DNA from: Streptococcus ovuberis
GTDB taxonomy: Bacteria; Bacillota; Bacilli; Lactobacillales; Streptococcaceae
Reading direction: 5' to 3'
NCBI RefSeq assembly: GCF_012396585.1
Contig: NZ_JAAXPR010000003.1
Coordinates: forward strand, 140,250 to 204,249
DNA: 64,000 nucleotides
Shown here: in pieces, positions 56,759 through 64,000 of the stretch
Layout: every line of letters begins with the position of its first letter
Numbering within the stretch: position 1 is the first letter of the stretch
Notes under the pieces: generated by a model
What the model was told of the DNA's origin: nothing
What the model saw: the letters and a program-made list of their open reading frames with translations, nothing else
Databases searched by the model: none
Translations under genes and position numbers: made by a program

Positions 56759-56805
56759 CGCTTTCCTTTCTAAAGCAAAGAACCCCATCCCATACACTCC
56801 TAGCT

Positions 56806-56965
56806 TAACGCATAGGGGCGTGCAAGACGCGGTTCCACCCTAATTTATGACTTGATTGGTTATCAAATTGTGAATAGAAAGCGCCAATTGTTTTGTTAAC
56901 CATTCGGCTTCCACTATCCCGAACTCGCTGGAGGTGCTGATAAAACAACATTCTTTCTTAGCATA
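56806..56965 (-). ncRNA. T-box riboswitch, probably glycine-specific
   Basis: On the minus strand: promoter TAGACA-17 bp-TAGAAT (about 56994-56966), then CAGCGAG and GATAGTGGAAGCCGAA (AG bulge and distal loop of stem I), then a GGC triplet in CAATTGGCGC where the specifier should be, and the T-box core AGGGTGGAACCGCG (56842-56829 region). GGC specifies glycine, fitting glyQS downstream. The terminator part (CGCCCCTATGCG...TGTATGGGATGGGG) lacks a good T run, so termination may be weak. It sits before the metalloprotease gene and directly after the HNH gene. Confidence 0.85.
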
Positions 56966-56992
56966 TATTCTATCAAAAAACACTAGCCTTGT

Positions 56993-57988
56993 CTAATATT
57001 TACGCAATTTTTTTAGTTCCTGATAAATGTCTTTGCGGAATTTGCCCAAAGGGATATTTTTGATATCTTCCTCAAAAATGGCATCCCCATAAATCATGCG
57101 GTCAATCTCGTCGTCGGTCAACATTTGATTAAAAGGGTTAGAAGAAATTCCCGTGCCGCTGGCAAGACCATGGCTGAACAGCTCTCGCAATTCATCCCGA
57201 TAAGCCTCAGAATACCGTTCTTCCCTATCCAGCATATTGGCCACATCAATCAGATGGAGCTGATAGGCTTCTACCAAGCCAAGGCGATCAATCTCCGCCT
57301 GACGTTGGGGACTCGACTTTAACACAATCTCCATATCCGTCAAGGATCTCAGCTGGTAATTGAACTGAACGTCATGCTCCTGACCCTCTTCTTGAATAAA
57401 CGGGTTAATCCTAAACTCCTTATTTCCCTTGTTGCGATTACAGACCCCACAAGACAGCACTAAATTATATAAAGAGACCGCAAAAATAGGGTACTTGTCC
57501 TTGTTGTAAAAATGATCCATCTCCGATCCCAACTTATTGCCACGATTATTGATAAACTGACGGTTGCAATACGGACAAACCGTCAGCCCAAGAGCACTTG
57601 TCAATAAACTATTGAGCTTTTGTCCTTGAGACACCTTTTGCATGAGCTGACCAGCCGTGTAAACCGCCTTTAAGCGTTGCATACTCCTATGCTCAAACAC
57701 CTTTTTTAGACCGGCTTTTGCCTGGACTTGTTCATGAATCCGTTCTACCAACTGGCCCATCACCCCTGGTGGCATCAGAATCAACTCCTTAAACTGATCT
57801 TCAGCCGTTTGTCCCGAAAAATAATCCCCAAACACCTCTGATCCAATCAGCCTCTTAAACCGTCCCATCAGGTCACTAATATTTCCTGGCGAATACTGGC
57901 TGGTCTTCTTGAGGTAAAGCTCCCTGACCTTCTGGTAGTAGATGTCCTGCAAGTCCACACTATAAGCATCGTCTCTTAAACCAATCAT
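56993..57988 (-). CDS. HNH endonuclease, PtuB-like (Septu-type defence)
   Basis: A 331-aa nuclease. The HNH core has zinc cysteines CPYC (138, 141) and CGVC (180, 183) around EMDHFYNKDKYP (Asp158, His159) and NLVLSC, closing with CNRNKG. Helical N- and C-terminal extensions. It overlaps the ATPase gene by 4 bp (ATGA), as ptuA-ptuB pairs do. In Septu the ATPase scaffolds the nuclease; the partner here is broken, so the system is probably inactive or the nuclease acts alone. Confidence 0.8.
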   Translation of the reverse strand: MIGLRDDAYSVDLQDIYYQKVRELYLKKTSQYSPGNISDLMGRFKRLIGSEVFGDYFSGQTAEDQFKELILMPPGVMGQLVERIHEQVQAKAGLKKVFEHRSMQRLKAVYTAGQLMQKVSQGQKLNSLLTSALGLTVCPYCNRQFINNRGNKLGSEMDHFYNKDKYPIFAVSLYNLVLSCGVCNRNKGNKEFRINPFIQEEGQEHDVQFNYQLRSLTDMEIVLKSSPQRQAEIDRLGLVEAYQLHLIDVANMLDREERYSEAYRDELRELFSHGLASGTGISSNPFNQMLTDDEIDRMIYGDAIFEEDIKNIPLGKFRKDIYQELKKLRKY

Positions 57989-59303
57989 TGCCCAGCCTCC
58001 TCCCGTTGCCGTAAGAGTTGCCGTAACTCCTCCGTCGATAAGTCACCAGCCCGTTTCCCCTCCAAAGAAGGCACTTGCGACCATAAGGGAATGGTTTGGT
58101 ACATGTCTTGTAACTTTTGAGCGATCACTTTCTCCCCAATAGCCCCAATCACTTTTTCCAGATAAGCCCTAAACTGGCCATCTGACAGGTCTCCTACACC
58201 TAGCTCAGATGCAAAATCAGCTTTGATGGTAGCCGCATCAGCCAACTCCTGATTCAAATCATAAACAGCTTTAATGGTCGCATTGATAATCTTAAGAGAG
58301 TAATCGCCCTTGGTCTGTTCCAAGAAAAATGACTCCTTAAACAACTGATGAATATTTTGCCCAAAGCTCGTGCTAGTGACCTCGTCACCATAACCCACCT
58401 GCCGCTCACCCGTCTCCGGATCTTTCCGTAGCATCAGCACGTTTTCCCCATAAATATCCGACAGCATAATGGGCGAGTGGGTGGTCAGTATGATTTGCCC
58501 GTGCTTGCCCTTGAAAATTTCGCCGATAATAGGCAGAGCTGCACTAATCCACTTACGTTGCCACTCAGGGTGGAGCTCTAGATCCACCTCATCCAAGAGC
58601 AAGAGAATGCTCTCCTTATCCTTAACCTCTTCAGCAAGACTATGCAAGCGACCAAATAAATTCAACAGAGCTAACTGACCAGAGCTGAGACCAGGCCATT
58701 TTAAGGAGAGTGATAACATTATATTACGTAGAAAGGAAAAATTTCCTATAGACCACCCATAATTAGCTATCACGAAATAATCTCGCTCTGTAAGGATATG
58801 CTTTTGCAAATTATGAAATCGCTCAATTTTATCAAATCCATTTATAATATATCCTTTATCCTTTTGAAACTCAATTTGTAAATTCTTACCAATGGAATCT
58901 CTCTGTAAATCAAAAATCGCTTTCCCCCTCTCTTCTGAATAATTAAAAAGTTCATCAATTTCATTTATAATATATTGGCTTTTTTACCCACTATCATTTT
59001 TAAAACATTGACTCTCTGTGCAGGTTGATAGCAATAAAATCGATATTTATAAGCAGCTTTGATTACAGAGCTATCAATCTTTCCTTCAAGTCTAGGATCT
59101 AATTCATGGGAAATATAGTCATTAATATCAATTCTCAATACCTTTGATTCTTTCACTTTCGCTTTAATAAATGCCTTTATTCTATCTTTATCAAAAATAA
59201 TCATCTTTTCTAAATTTTCAAAAAGTCCTAAATAATCCAATTTATCATTAGGAAAACCATCAAACTTTTTTTCATAATAAATATGAGCAAAATAGTCTGT
59301 CAA
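57985..59303 (-). pseudogene. Septu-like AAA ATPase (PtuA-like), truncated and frameshifted
   Basis: The C-terminal half is well kept: SSGQLALLNLFGRL (ABC-type signature), ILLLLDEVDLELHPEWQ (Walker B) and IILTTHSPIMLSD (switch His). A frame break lies at the A6 run near 58980: one added A joins an upstream 108-codon stretch (YFAHIYYEKKFDGFPNDK to MIVGKK) to SQYIINEIDELF and the C-terminal frame. Even so the N-terminus with Walker A is absent; the gene ends at the border of the IS1595 element, whose arrival probably removed it. Confidence 0.8.
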
Positions 59304-59368
59304 ATAAAATTTTAGGGAACTATATATCAGTTTACACCAACCACAATATGTAGTGTTTCGGAAACATC

Positions 59369-59402
59369 AAAAAAGGCGACTTCCAAACTAGGAAATCGTC
59401 TT
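59369..59402 (-). terminator. Terminator of the IS1595 passenger operon
   Basis: GACGATTTCC pairs with GGAAGTCGCC around TAGTTT (minus strand), followed by T6. A 13-bp palindrome TGTTTCGGAAACA (59354-59366) lies next to it. Confidence 0.75.
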
Positions 59403-59419
59403 TTCTTCTATCTTGACTA

Positions 59420-59977
59420 TCAATAATATCTTCTCAGTTTATCCTGATTTTCTTTGAAGAATTCTTCTAACCAGTCCATGCCATAGGCATAACTGAAGCC
59501 TTCTAGGAGAACGGAGAAATCAATGCTATCAAATCCCATTTTCTTCAAACCATCAAAGGTATTAAATGGAGAACGGAAGTGTTTATATTTAATAATCGCT
59601 CCAATATCTTTCAAATCCTGCTCTCTTGTACTAACCATTTTCATACCCAATACGTATTCAATTGGAGCAACTAAAACAGTTAGATTTTCAAATGAATATA
59701 GGGTCTCACATAAATTCAATGGTGGCTGTTTGTTCATATTCGCCACATTGTTATTGAGCCATAGTTCTTCGTCAGTATTCAAATTAAAGCGTTGCCCTAC
59801 ACGAGCGATAATTTCGCTGATTTTCTGACTTTCTTCATAAAAAGCATCCACATCTTGTGTAGCTCGCAAACCATGGTATTCTAGGACATAACCACCTACA
59901 CAAATGATGGTTAAACGAAGATTGGCTTGAGATAACTCTTGATTCAAGGCTTCAAAAACAGGTTTCATTTTATCCAT
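59420..59977 (-). CDS. Nucleotidyltransferase-fold protein (DUF6036/AbiEii-like), IS passenger
   Basis: A 185-aa protein with the polymerase-beta-type motif CVGGYVLEYHGLRATQDVDAFY (Gly28-Gly29, Asp42, Asp44), the hG[GS]...DhD pattern of MNT and AbiEii proteins, and a further LVAPIEYVLGMKMVSTREQDLKDIGAII helix typical of that group. Such proteins act as toxins that modify tRNA or as antitoxin partners. It overlaps the 94-aa gene by 8 bp, so the pair may be a toxin-antitoxin unit; which is which is not evident. Confidence 0.7.
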   Translation of the reverse strand: MDKMKPVFEALNQELSQANLRLTIICVGGYVLEYHGLRATQDVDAFYEESQKISEIIARVGQRFNLNTDEELWLNNNVANMNKQPPLNLCETLYSFENLTVLVAPIEYVLGMKMVSTREQDLKDIGAIIKYKHFRSPFNTFDGLKKMGFDSIDFSVLLEGFSYAYGMDWLEEFFKENQDKLRRYY

Positions 59978-60254
59978 GCTTATATTTCTCCATCATTTTT
60001 TGTACATTGGCTAATTTGGCAGGTTTATTTAACGAAATCACATAATCATGAGTTGGTGTGTGTTCTTGAATAGCATATTTCAAACTAACCTTTTGAAAAT
60101 CTGTTAGTTCTTTGGAGGTTAATAATTTTTCAACATCTTCATCAGTCAAATAAGAATGGTCTTCAAAAATAACTTTTCGCAAATAGCGAAACCAATGACT
60201 AGCATTAAACCGTGATTGCTCTGATGCCTTTATCATGTAGTCAAACCAATCCAT
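59970..60254 (-). CDS. Hypothetical protein, partner of the nucleotidyltransferase
   Basis: A 94-aa mainly helical protein: MDWFDYMIKASEQSRFNAS, HSYLTDEDVEKLLTSKELTDF, EHTPTHDYVISLNKPAKL. No family recognised. It starts 12 bp after the 144-codon gene and its end overlaps the nucleotidyltransferase gene, so co-translation is likely and a function as its antitoxin or activator is a reasonable guess. Confidence 0.55.
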   Translation of the reverse strand: MDWFDYMIKASEQSRFNASHWFRYLRKVIFEDHSYLTDEDVEKLLTSKELTDFQKVSLKYAIQEHTPTHDYVISLNKPAKLANVQKMMEKYKHG

Positions 60255-60266
60255 CTTGCACCTTCC

Positions 60267-60701
60267 TTATCTTCTTTTTCTCAGCCCCTCATCTTCTTTA
60301 GGATTATAATTTAGAGCCTGTTGCAATTTTAAATCAAAACTGGAAAGTTCTAGCTTTTCTTCCTCAAATGGAATCTCAGGTAGTTTAAACTGAAACTTTT
60401 TGTAAAAGAAAGTATCAAATTCATCTTTATTGTCTGAAATATCTACTAAAGTATCTAACTCAGAAAGTCGAGCTTGTATGCTAATTTTTGTGACTTCTCC
60501 AAGTTTTTGATAAATCGCATAATAGGATAGGTCTTGGAAAAATTTTCGGTGTGATTTAACTACTTCCTTAGTATAAGGGCAGTCATAGTAACTAAGATAT
60601 TTGGTGTAAAAATTATCAGAGAGAGAAATTTGATAATCTACTAGCTTATTATCAATTGTTTTAGAAACTGTTCGCTCCATTTCTGCATGTAGTTTATCCA
60701 T
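60267..60701 (-). CDS. Hypothetical protein, first passenger of the IS1595 element
   Basis: A 144-aa charged helical protein (MDKLHAEMERTVSKTIDNKL at the start, KFQFKLPEIPFEEEKLELS toward the end, basic RKRR tail). Its start overlaps the transposase stop by 8 bp. No family recognised. It may be an accessory to transposition or part of the downstream toxin-like unit. Confidence 0.5.
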   Translation of the reverse strand: MDKLHAEMERTVSKTIDNKLVDYQISLSDNFYTKYLSYYDCPYTKEVVKSHRKFFQDLSYYAIYQKLGEVTKISIQARLSELDTLVDISDNKDEFDTFFYKKFQFKLPEIPFEEEKLELSSFDLKLQQALNYNPKEDEGLRKRR

Positions 60702-61608
60702 GGACTAACTCCTTGTATGTAGTACGAACTTCTGAAGATGCCAATAGAAGATTGAAACGGTCGTTGTCAGCCATGCTTCGGGTATTATAACGGAAGACAA
60801 ACTCATCTACATAATCTTGTAGATGTTTCTTAGACCAAGAATGGTAGATTCCAAGCACACCACGTTTGAGACCTGCCCAGAACCCCTCAATCGTATTTGT
60901 ATAGACATCATCAATTACATATTCACGAGCACCATGATTTACAAAAGCATGGTCGTACATTTTCGCAACTTTATTATAACCTAACCATTCATCAGTGTAA
61001 AGCTGGGCAGTGTCTTTCACAAATTTTACGATTTGTTCTGTTAAAGTTTTTGTGCCTGTATCGGTTACTTTATGAGCATTCAATTTTCCTTCTCGTGCAA
61101 TCATACCAGCAACTGGGATTTTATCTTTTAGGGAGCGACCTTGGGCATTTTTGACTTTTTTGGAGTTATGACGATTCTTATTTTTTCCTCCAATATATGT
61201 TTCATCCACCTCTACAGTTCCACCTAACTCATTATTATTTTCTGAACCGAAACATCTACGAATACGCTCTAGCATAAACCAAGCTGTTTTTTGTGTAACG
61301 TTGATGTCTTTTGATAGTTGCAGAGAGGAGACGCCCTTTTTATGAGATGTCATTAGCCAGATAGCTATAAACCATTTTTGAAGGGAGACTTTAGTATTAT
61401 CAAACATTGTACCAGTCCGAACATTAAAGTATTTACCAGTGTTTTTACATCTATATTTACCATTCTTGCATTTATAAACCTTAGACGTTTCATCAAAAGG
61501 ACTGACCACATAGCCATTCCAACGAATTTTTTCTAAATGTCGCTCACAGTAATAATCGTTTGGAAAAGCATTCATCAAATCGTACAATGACTTAAATTCA
61601 CCTAGCAT
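60694..61608 (-). CDS. IS1595-family (ISXO2-like) transposase
   Basis: A 304-aa DDE transposase. N-terminal zinc-ribbon-like segment (YYCERH...YKCKNGKYRCKNTGKYFNVRTGTMF), helix-turn-helix (QLSKDINVTQKTAWFMLERIR), then catalytic blocks VEVDETYIGGKNKNRH (Asp), YTDEWLGY (Asp), and NTIEGFWAGLKRGVLGIYH (third acidic site and family K/R motif). AGGAG before ATG 61608 sets the start. Appears intact. Confidence 0.92.
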   Translation of the reverse strand: MLGEFKSLYDLMNAFPNDYYCERHLEKIRWNGYVVSPFDETSKVYKCKNGKYRCKNTGKYFNVRTGTMFDNTKVSLQKWFIAIWLMTSHKKGVSSLQLSKDINVTQKTAWFMLERIRRCFGSENNNELGGTVEVDETYIGGKNKNRHNSKKVKNAQGRSLKDKIPVAGMIAREGKLNAHKVTDTGTKTLTEQIVKFVKDTAQLYTDEWLGYNKVAKMYDHAFVNHGAREYVIDDVYTNTIEGFWAGLKRGVLGIYHSWSKKHLQDYVDEFVFRYNTRSMADNDRFNLLLASSEVRTTYKELVHG

Positions 61609-61692
61609 CTCTCTACTCCTTTCATATTCTAAAACCATTATATCATTTAAAACATATAAGTCAACAAAACAGTGTAAATATGGATATAATTC

Positions 61693-61721
61693 TTTTCAGA
61701 AATTACCTTTTGTGATATAAT
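61693..61721 (+). promoter_or_regulatory. Promoter of the repeat-ORF/methyltransferase operon
   Basis: TTTTCA (61693-61698), 17 bp, TATAAT (61716-61721). It begins just outside the IS1595 end and drives the plus-strand genes. Confidence 0.65.
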
Positions 61722-61754
61722 AGTTTTATAAAAATAGCAAAGGAATTGATTTGT

Positions 61755-62000
61755 ATGAACGCAATCACAGGCTCACAGCTCACAGCTCACAGCTCACAGC
61801 TCACAGCTCACAGCTCACAGCTCACAGCTCACAGCTCACAGCTCACAGCTCACAGCTCACAGCTCACAGCTCACAGCTCACAGCTCACAGCTCACGCTGA
61901 TTATGTAATCGGACGTGTTTTTTGTCAAGCACTAAAACAGGCTTTTTCACTTTCTTGTGAAGAAGTCTTTTCTATTCGTCTAGGAATTGAGGTGCTATAA
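61755..62000 (+). CDS. Short ORF containing the 7-bp repeat tract
   Basis: 81 codons: MNAITG, then a heptad peptide repeat (unit SQLTAHS) from the DNA repeat, then ADYVIGRVFCQALKQAFSLS and CEEVFSIRLGIEVL. It stops one base before the methyltransferase ATG, so its translation can be coupled to that gene. Gain or loss of one 7-bp unit moves it into frames that stop within 11 bases after the tract. The C-terminal part resembles no family I know. Confidence 0.55.
   Translation: MNAITGSQLTAHSSQLTAHSSQLTAHSSQLTAHSSQLTAHSSQLTAHADYVIGRVFCQALKQAFSLSCEEVFSIRLGIEVL
61771..61895 (+). repeat. Perfect tandem repeat of GCTCACA (17 full units plus 6 bases)
   Basis: 125 bp of uninterrupted 7-bp units. Seven is not a multiple of three, so unit changes alter the frame of the surrounding ORF: a typical slipped-strand phase-variation substrate. 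All units are identical, which argues for recent or continuing length change. Confidence 0.97.
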
Positions 62001-62001
62001 A

Positions 62002-63750
62002 ATGGCAAGATTTCTAACCGAAGACGAAGTTAAAGACTTAGCAAGGCAAACATTAGGATTAAAAAATACAAGAAATGCTATATCTGGTGTAGGACAGCAC
62101 ACTACATTTAACAAATTAGATGATAAACTTGGAAAATTAAATATATGGAAAGGAATTTCCGACCAACCTGACGGCTGGTATTTTCCCAAGAAAATATCTG
62201 AGCCTGCCCTTATTTTAGAAGCTAAAAATTCTGATACAAAACTAGGAAAAAAGGAAAAAGATGAACTAAAGAAAAATATGAGAATAGCTTTAAAAGGCTA
62301 TAAGGATGTTATAGGTCTGTTATATAATTCAAAGGATTTGTTGGTTTTCAAAAATAAAGGAAAGTCTATTTTTGAAATTAAATTAGCAAATGAATTACAA
62401 AGCAAAGAGTATTATCTGAAAGTTTTTACTCAGGATGAAATAGATAAAAATAAAATTTACACTTTAACTAAGTCAATAAACGAAATTCTTCATTTTCAAT
62501 TTGGCATCAAAAATTTATACCACAGAATGATTTTTACAGCATGTGCCTTAGTTGCCAAACGCTATAGTAATATTAAAATTTTGCAAAAGGGTATGGATTT
62601 TGATTTAATGCGACATTCAATCTTGAATACAATTTCAAAGTCTTTAGAATCGGATAAAAAACAAAATCAGAAAATAGATTTACTTGCAGAAGTATATAGC
62701 GAAATTAAAATGAACTCTCAAGGTAGTCAAGAAGATATAGACAGGTTTATTGAATGTATAGATGAAATTTCAAATTCTATAAACTCAGATAATTGGAATG
62801 GCGAAGATGTAATGGGGATATTTTTCAATGAATTTAACCGATATAAACCCAAATCTGAAAGTGGTCAAGTCTTTACTCCTGAACATATCACTTCACTGAT
62901 GTATCGCTTGATTGATGTCAATAAAGATTCTGTGGTGTTTGACGGGGCATGTGGTTCAGGTGGTTTTTTAACAAAGGCTATGGGGTATATGTTGAAAGAA
63001 GCTGGTGATTTAGATTCTAAAAAAGCTCGTGCAATTAAGAGAGAGCAATTATATGGAATAGAGTTTGATAGAGAAATCTACGCTTTAGCTTGTGCGAATA
63101 TGTTGATTCACAAAGACGGAAAAAGCAATTTTGAACAACTAGATACTCGAACTGAAGAAGCTAGCAAATGGATAAGGTCTATTAGCTTCAAGGAGAAAAA
63201 AATCATTGACGAAGACGATAACGTTGAGGTTTCGGAAATTCTAACTAAACATCCAATTACTAAAGTATTGATGAACCCACCTTTTGAACGTAAGTATGGT
63301 TGTTTAAAAATAATTAACAATGTACTGTCAAATGTGCCAATAGGAACTCAAGCTGCAATCATACTTCCAGATTTTAAATTAGAAAAAGATTCTAAATCTC
63401 TCGTAAGAAAAATATTCAAAAAAAATACTCTAACTCACATAATAAAATTACCAGAAGAAACTTTTAGGGAAGGAGTAAATACATCAATTTTTCTATTTGA
63501 GGTTGGAAAACCCCATTATGAAAAACCCATTAAAACTTTTTGGATTAAAGAGGATGGATTAGAGACTGTTAAAAATCAAGGTAGGCAAGATATTTACGGA
63601 AAGTGGCAACAAATAGAAGATTTTTGGGTAGAACTTATTAAAGGAGAAAATTCAGACCAAGAGTTATTAGATGCTTTGTGCGTAGAGGTGTATCCTGATT
63701 TTGAAAAGATGAAAGGATTTAGTTATCCTAAAGAAAAAAGAAAGTTCTAA
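62002..63750 (+). CDS. N6-adenine DNA methyltransferase with N-terminal nuclease-like domain
   Basis: A 582-aa protein. N-terminal 1-150 has PDGWYFPKK (about 55) and LILEAKNSD (about 72), a possible PD-(D/E)xK pattern. A helical linker is followed by the HsdM-like methylase: SGQVFTPEHITSLM, SAM motif FDGACGSGGFLTKA (about 314) and catalytic NPPF (about 425). ATG 62002 is preferred (GAGGTG 7 bp upstream) to TTG 61987. It resembles type I HsdM or a type IIG enzyme. No target-recognition domain is visible; the next gene, cut by IS30, may have been the specificity subunit. Confidence 0.85.
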   Translation: MARFLTEDEVKDLARQTLGLKNTRNAISGVGQHTTFNKLDDKLGKLNIWKGISDQPDGWYFPKKISEPALILEAKNSDTKLGKKEKDELKKNMRIALKGYKDVIGLLYNSKDLLVFKNKGKSIFEIKLANELQSKEYYLKVFTQDEIDKNKIYTLTKSINEILHFQFGIKNLYHRMIFTACALVAKRYSNIKILQKGMDFDLMRHSILNTISKSLESDKKQNQKIDLLAEVYSEIKMNSQGSQEDIDRFIECIDEISNSINSDNWNGEDVMGIFFNEFNRYKPKSESGQVFTPEHITSLMYRLIDVNKDSVVFDGACGSGGFLTKAMGYMLKEAGDLDSKKARAIKREQLYGIEFDREIYALACANMLIHKDGKSNFEQLDTRTEEASKWIRSISFKEKKIIDEDDNVEVSEILTKHPITKVLMNPPFERKYGCLKIINNVLSNVPIGTQAAIILPDFKLEKDSKSLVRKIFKKNTLTHIIKLPEETFREGVNTSIFLFEVGKPHYEKPIKTFWIKEDGLETVKNQGRQDIYGKWQQIEDFWVELIKGENSDQELLDALCVEVYPDFEKMKGFSYPKEKRKF

Positions 63751-63751
63751 A

Positions 63752-63766
63752 ATGAAGTTAGCCAGT
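63752..63766 (+). pseudogene. Start of a gene interrupted by IS30
   Basis: One base after the methyltransferase stop, ATGAAGTTAGCC opens a new frame that is lost within about five codons in IS30 end sequence. By position this is probably the hsdS-like specificity gene. Its remainder may lie beyond the right edge. Confidence 0.5.
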
Positions 63767-64000
63767 TGAGAGTATGAAAAAACATCCCAGAGAGATATAA
63801 TGTAGTTCACCACAAACACATTAAAAGGAACTCTGAGATGCAAAACCATTATACTACAAAAGGCAAACATTTAACACTAACAGAACGTCGTTTGATTGAA
63901 CGATGGAAATCTGAAGGAATCAGTCATCGTCAGATTGCCACTTTACTTGGAAAAGCCCCGCAAACGATTAACAACGAAATCAAACGAGGACTCGTTAGGC
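63764..64000 (+). mobile_element. IS30-family insertion sequence, left end (partial)
   Basis: From about 63764 the sequence changes to the end of an IS with a 70-bp non-coding lead and a transposase start. The exact terminal repeat cannot be fixed without the other end. Confidence 0.75.
63838..64000 (+). CDS. IS30-family transposase, partial (N-terminal 54 codons)
   Basis: Begins MQNHYTTKGKHLTLTERRL and continues with IERWKSEGISHRQIATLLGK and APQTINNEIKRG, the helix-turn-helix of IS30 transposases. It runs off the right edge, so completeness is unknown. AAAAGGAA lies upstream. Confidence 0.9.
   Translation, partial: MQNHYTTKGKHLTLTERRLIERWKSEGISHRQIATLLGKAPQTINNEIKRGLVR

Larger units (their letters stand above)
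59331..61678 (-). mobile_element. IS1595-family element with three passenger genes
   Basis: A 2.3-kb unit: transposase, then ORFs of 144, 94 and 185 codons, all minus strand and overlapping or nearly so (spacings -8, 12, -8). Possible ends are TTTACAC (59331-59337) and its inverse GTGTAAA (61672-61678); I cannot confirm longer terminal repeats or a target duplication. IS1595 elements are known to carry passengers. The left border cuts the PtuA-like gene. Confidence 0.65.

Noticed and set aside
57985..58809. Intact 274-aa ATPase gene
   Set aside because: It starts at TTG in mid-domain with no ribosome site; the upstream frame and A6 run show it is the tail of a broken longer gene.
61771..61895. 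CRISPR array
   Set aside because: Units are 7 bp with no spacers; this is a simple tandem repeat.

Overview
The window reads as a chromosomal segment of a low-GC Gram-positive coccus, almost certainly a Streptococcus. The block ponA-recU / DUF1273 / gpsB / rnpB / THUMP-type RNA methyltransferase / mapZ is a streptococcal division-gene neighbourhood. A Met-box-like MtaR operator, an Rgg-family regulator and a class III-like lanthipeptide locus fit the same genus. S. suis or a close relative is my best guess, but this is an inference from gene content, not a match to a reference.

Layout. 1-14 kb: beta-glucoside use (two intact GH1 6-phospho-beta-glucosidases, the relic of a third, and a cellobiose-type PTS IIA/IIB/IIC set under a LevR-like PRD regulator), two phosphatase paralogues, an Lrp regulator, and an HxlR regulator divergent from a SnoaL-like protein. 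14-27 kb: housekeeping genes (M3 oligopeptidase, pflA, CorC-like transporter, mnmM, dCMP deaminase, FMN-riboswitch-controlled riboflavin transporter, lplA, HIT protein) and a frameshifted ABC ATPase. 27.4-31.8 kb: a compact lanthipeptide locus on the minus strand made of an Rgg-type regulator, a 31-residue precursor too short for ordinary ORF calling, a 44-residue unknown, a 657-residue LanKC with a shortened cyclase, and an MFS exporter. 32.4-38 kb: the pyruvate-dehydrogenase-type operon E1alpha-E1beta-E2-E3, in which E3 also carries a lipoyl domain. 38-44.6 kb: a TRIC-like protein, the MetQ/M20 peptidase/MetN/MetI methionine uptake operon with a Met-box-like site, and a second solute-binding lipoprotein. 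45-52 kb: the division block with RNase P RNA. 52-56.9 kb: glyQ-glyS with a glycine-type T-box, a metalloprotease and unusual hairpin-rich insertions.

56.9-64 kb is a defence and mobile island: an HNH nuclease with a decayed Septu-like ATPase, an IS1595-family element carrying three passenger genes (one a nucleotidyltransferase-fold protein), a short ORF made largely of a 7-bp tandem repeat directly ahead of an N6-adenine methyltransferase fused to a possible nuclease domain, and an IS30 element that has entered the gene after the methyltransferase.

The most promising little-described items are the lanthipeptide locus, the 7-bp repeat tract that probably phase-varies the methyltransferase operon, the IS1595 passenger genes, and a family of multi-hairpin intergenic cassettes of which two related copies sit inside the PDH and glyQS operons.
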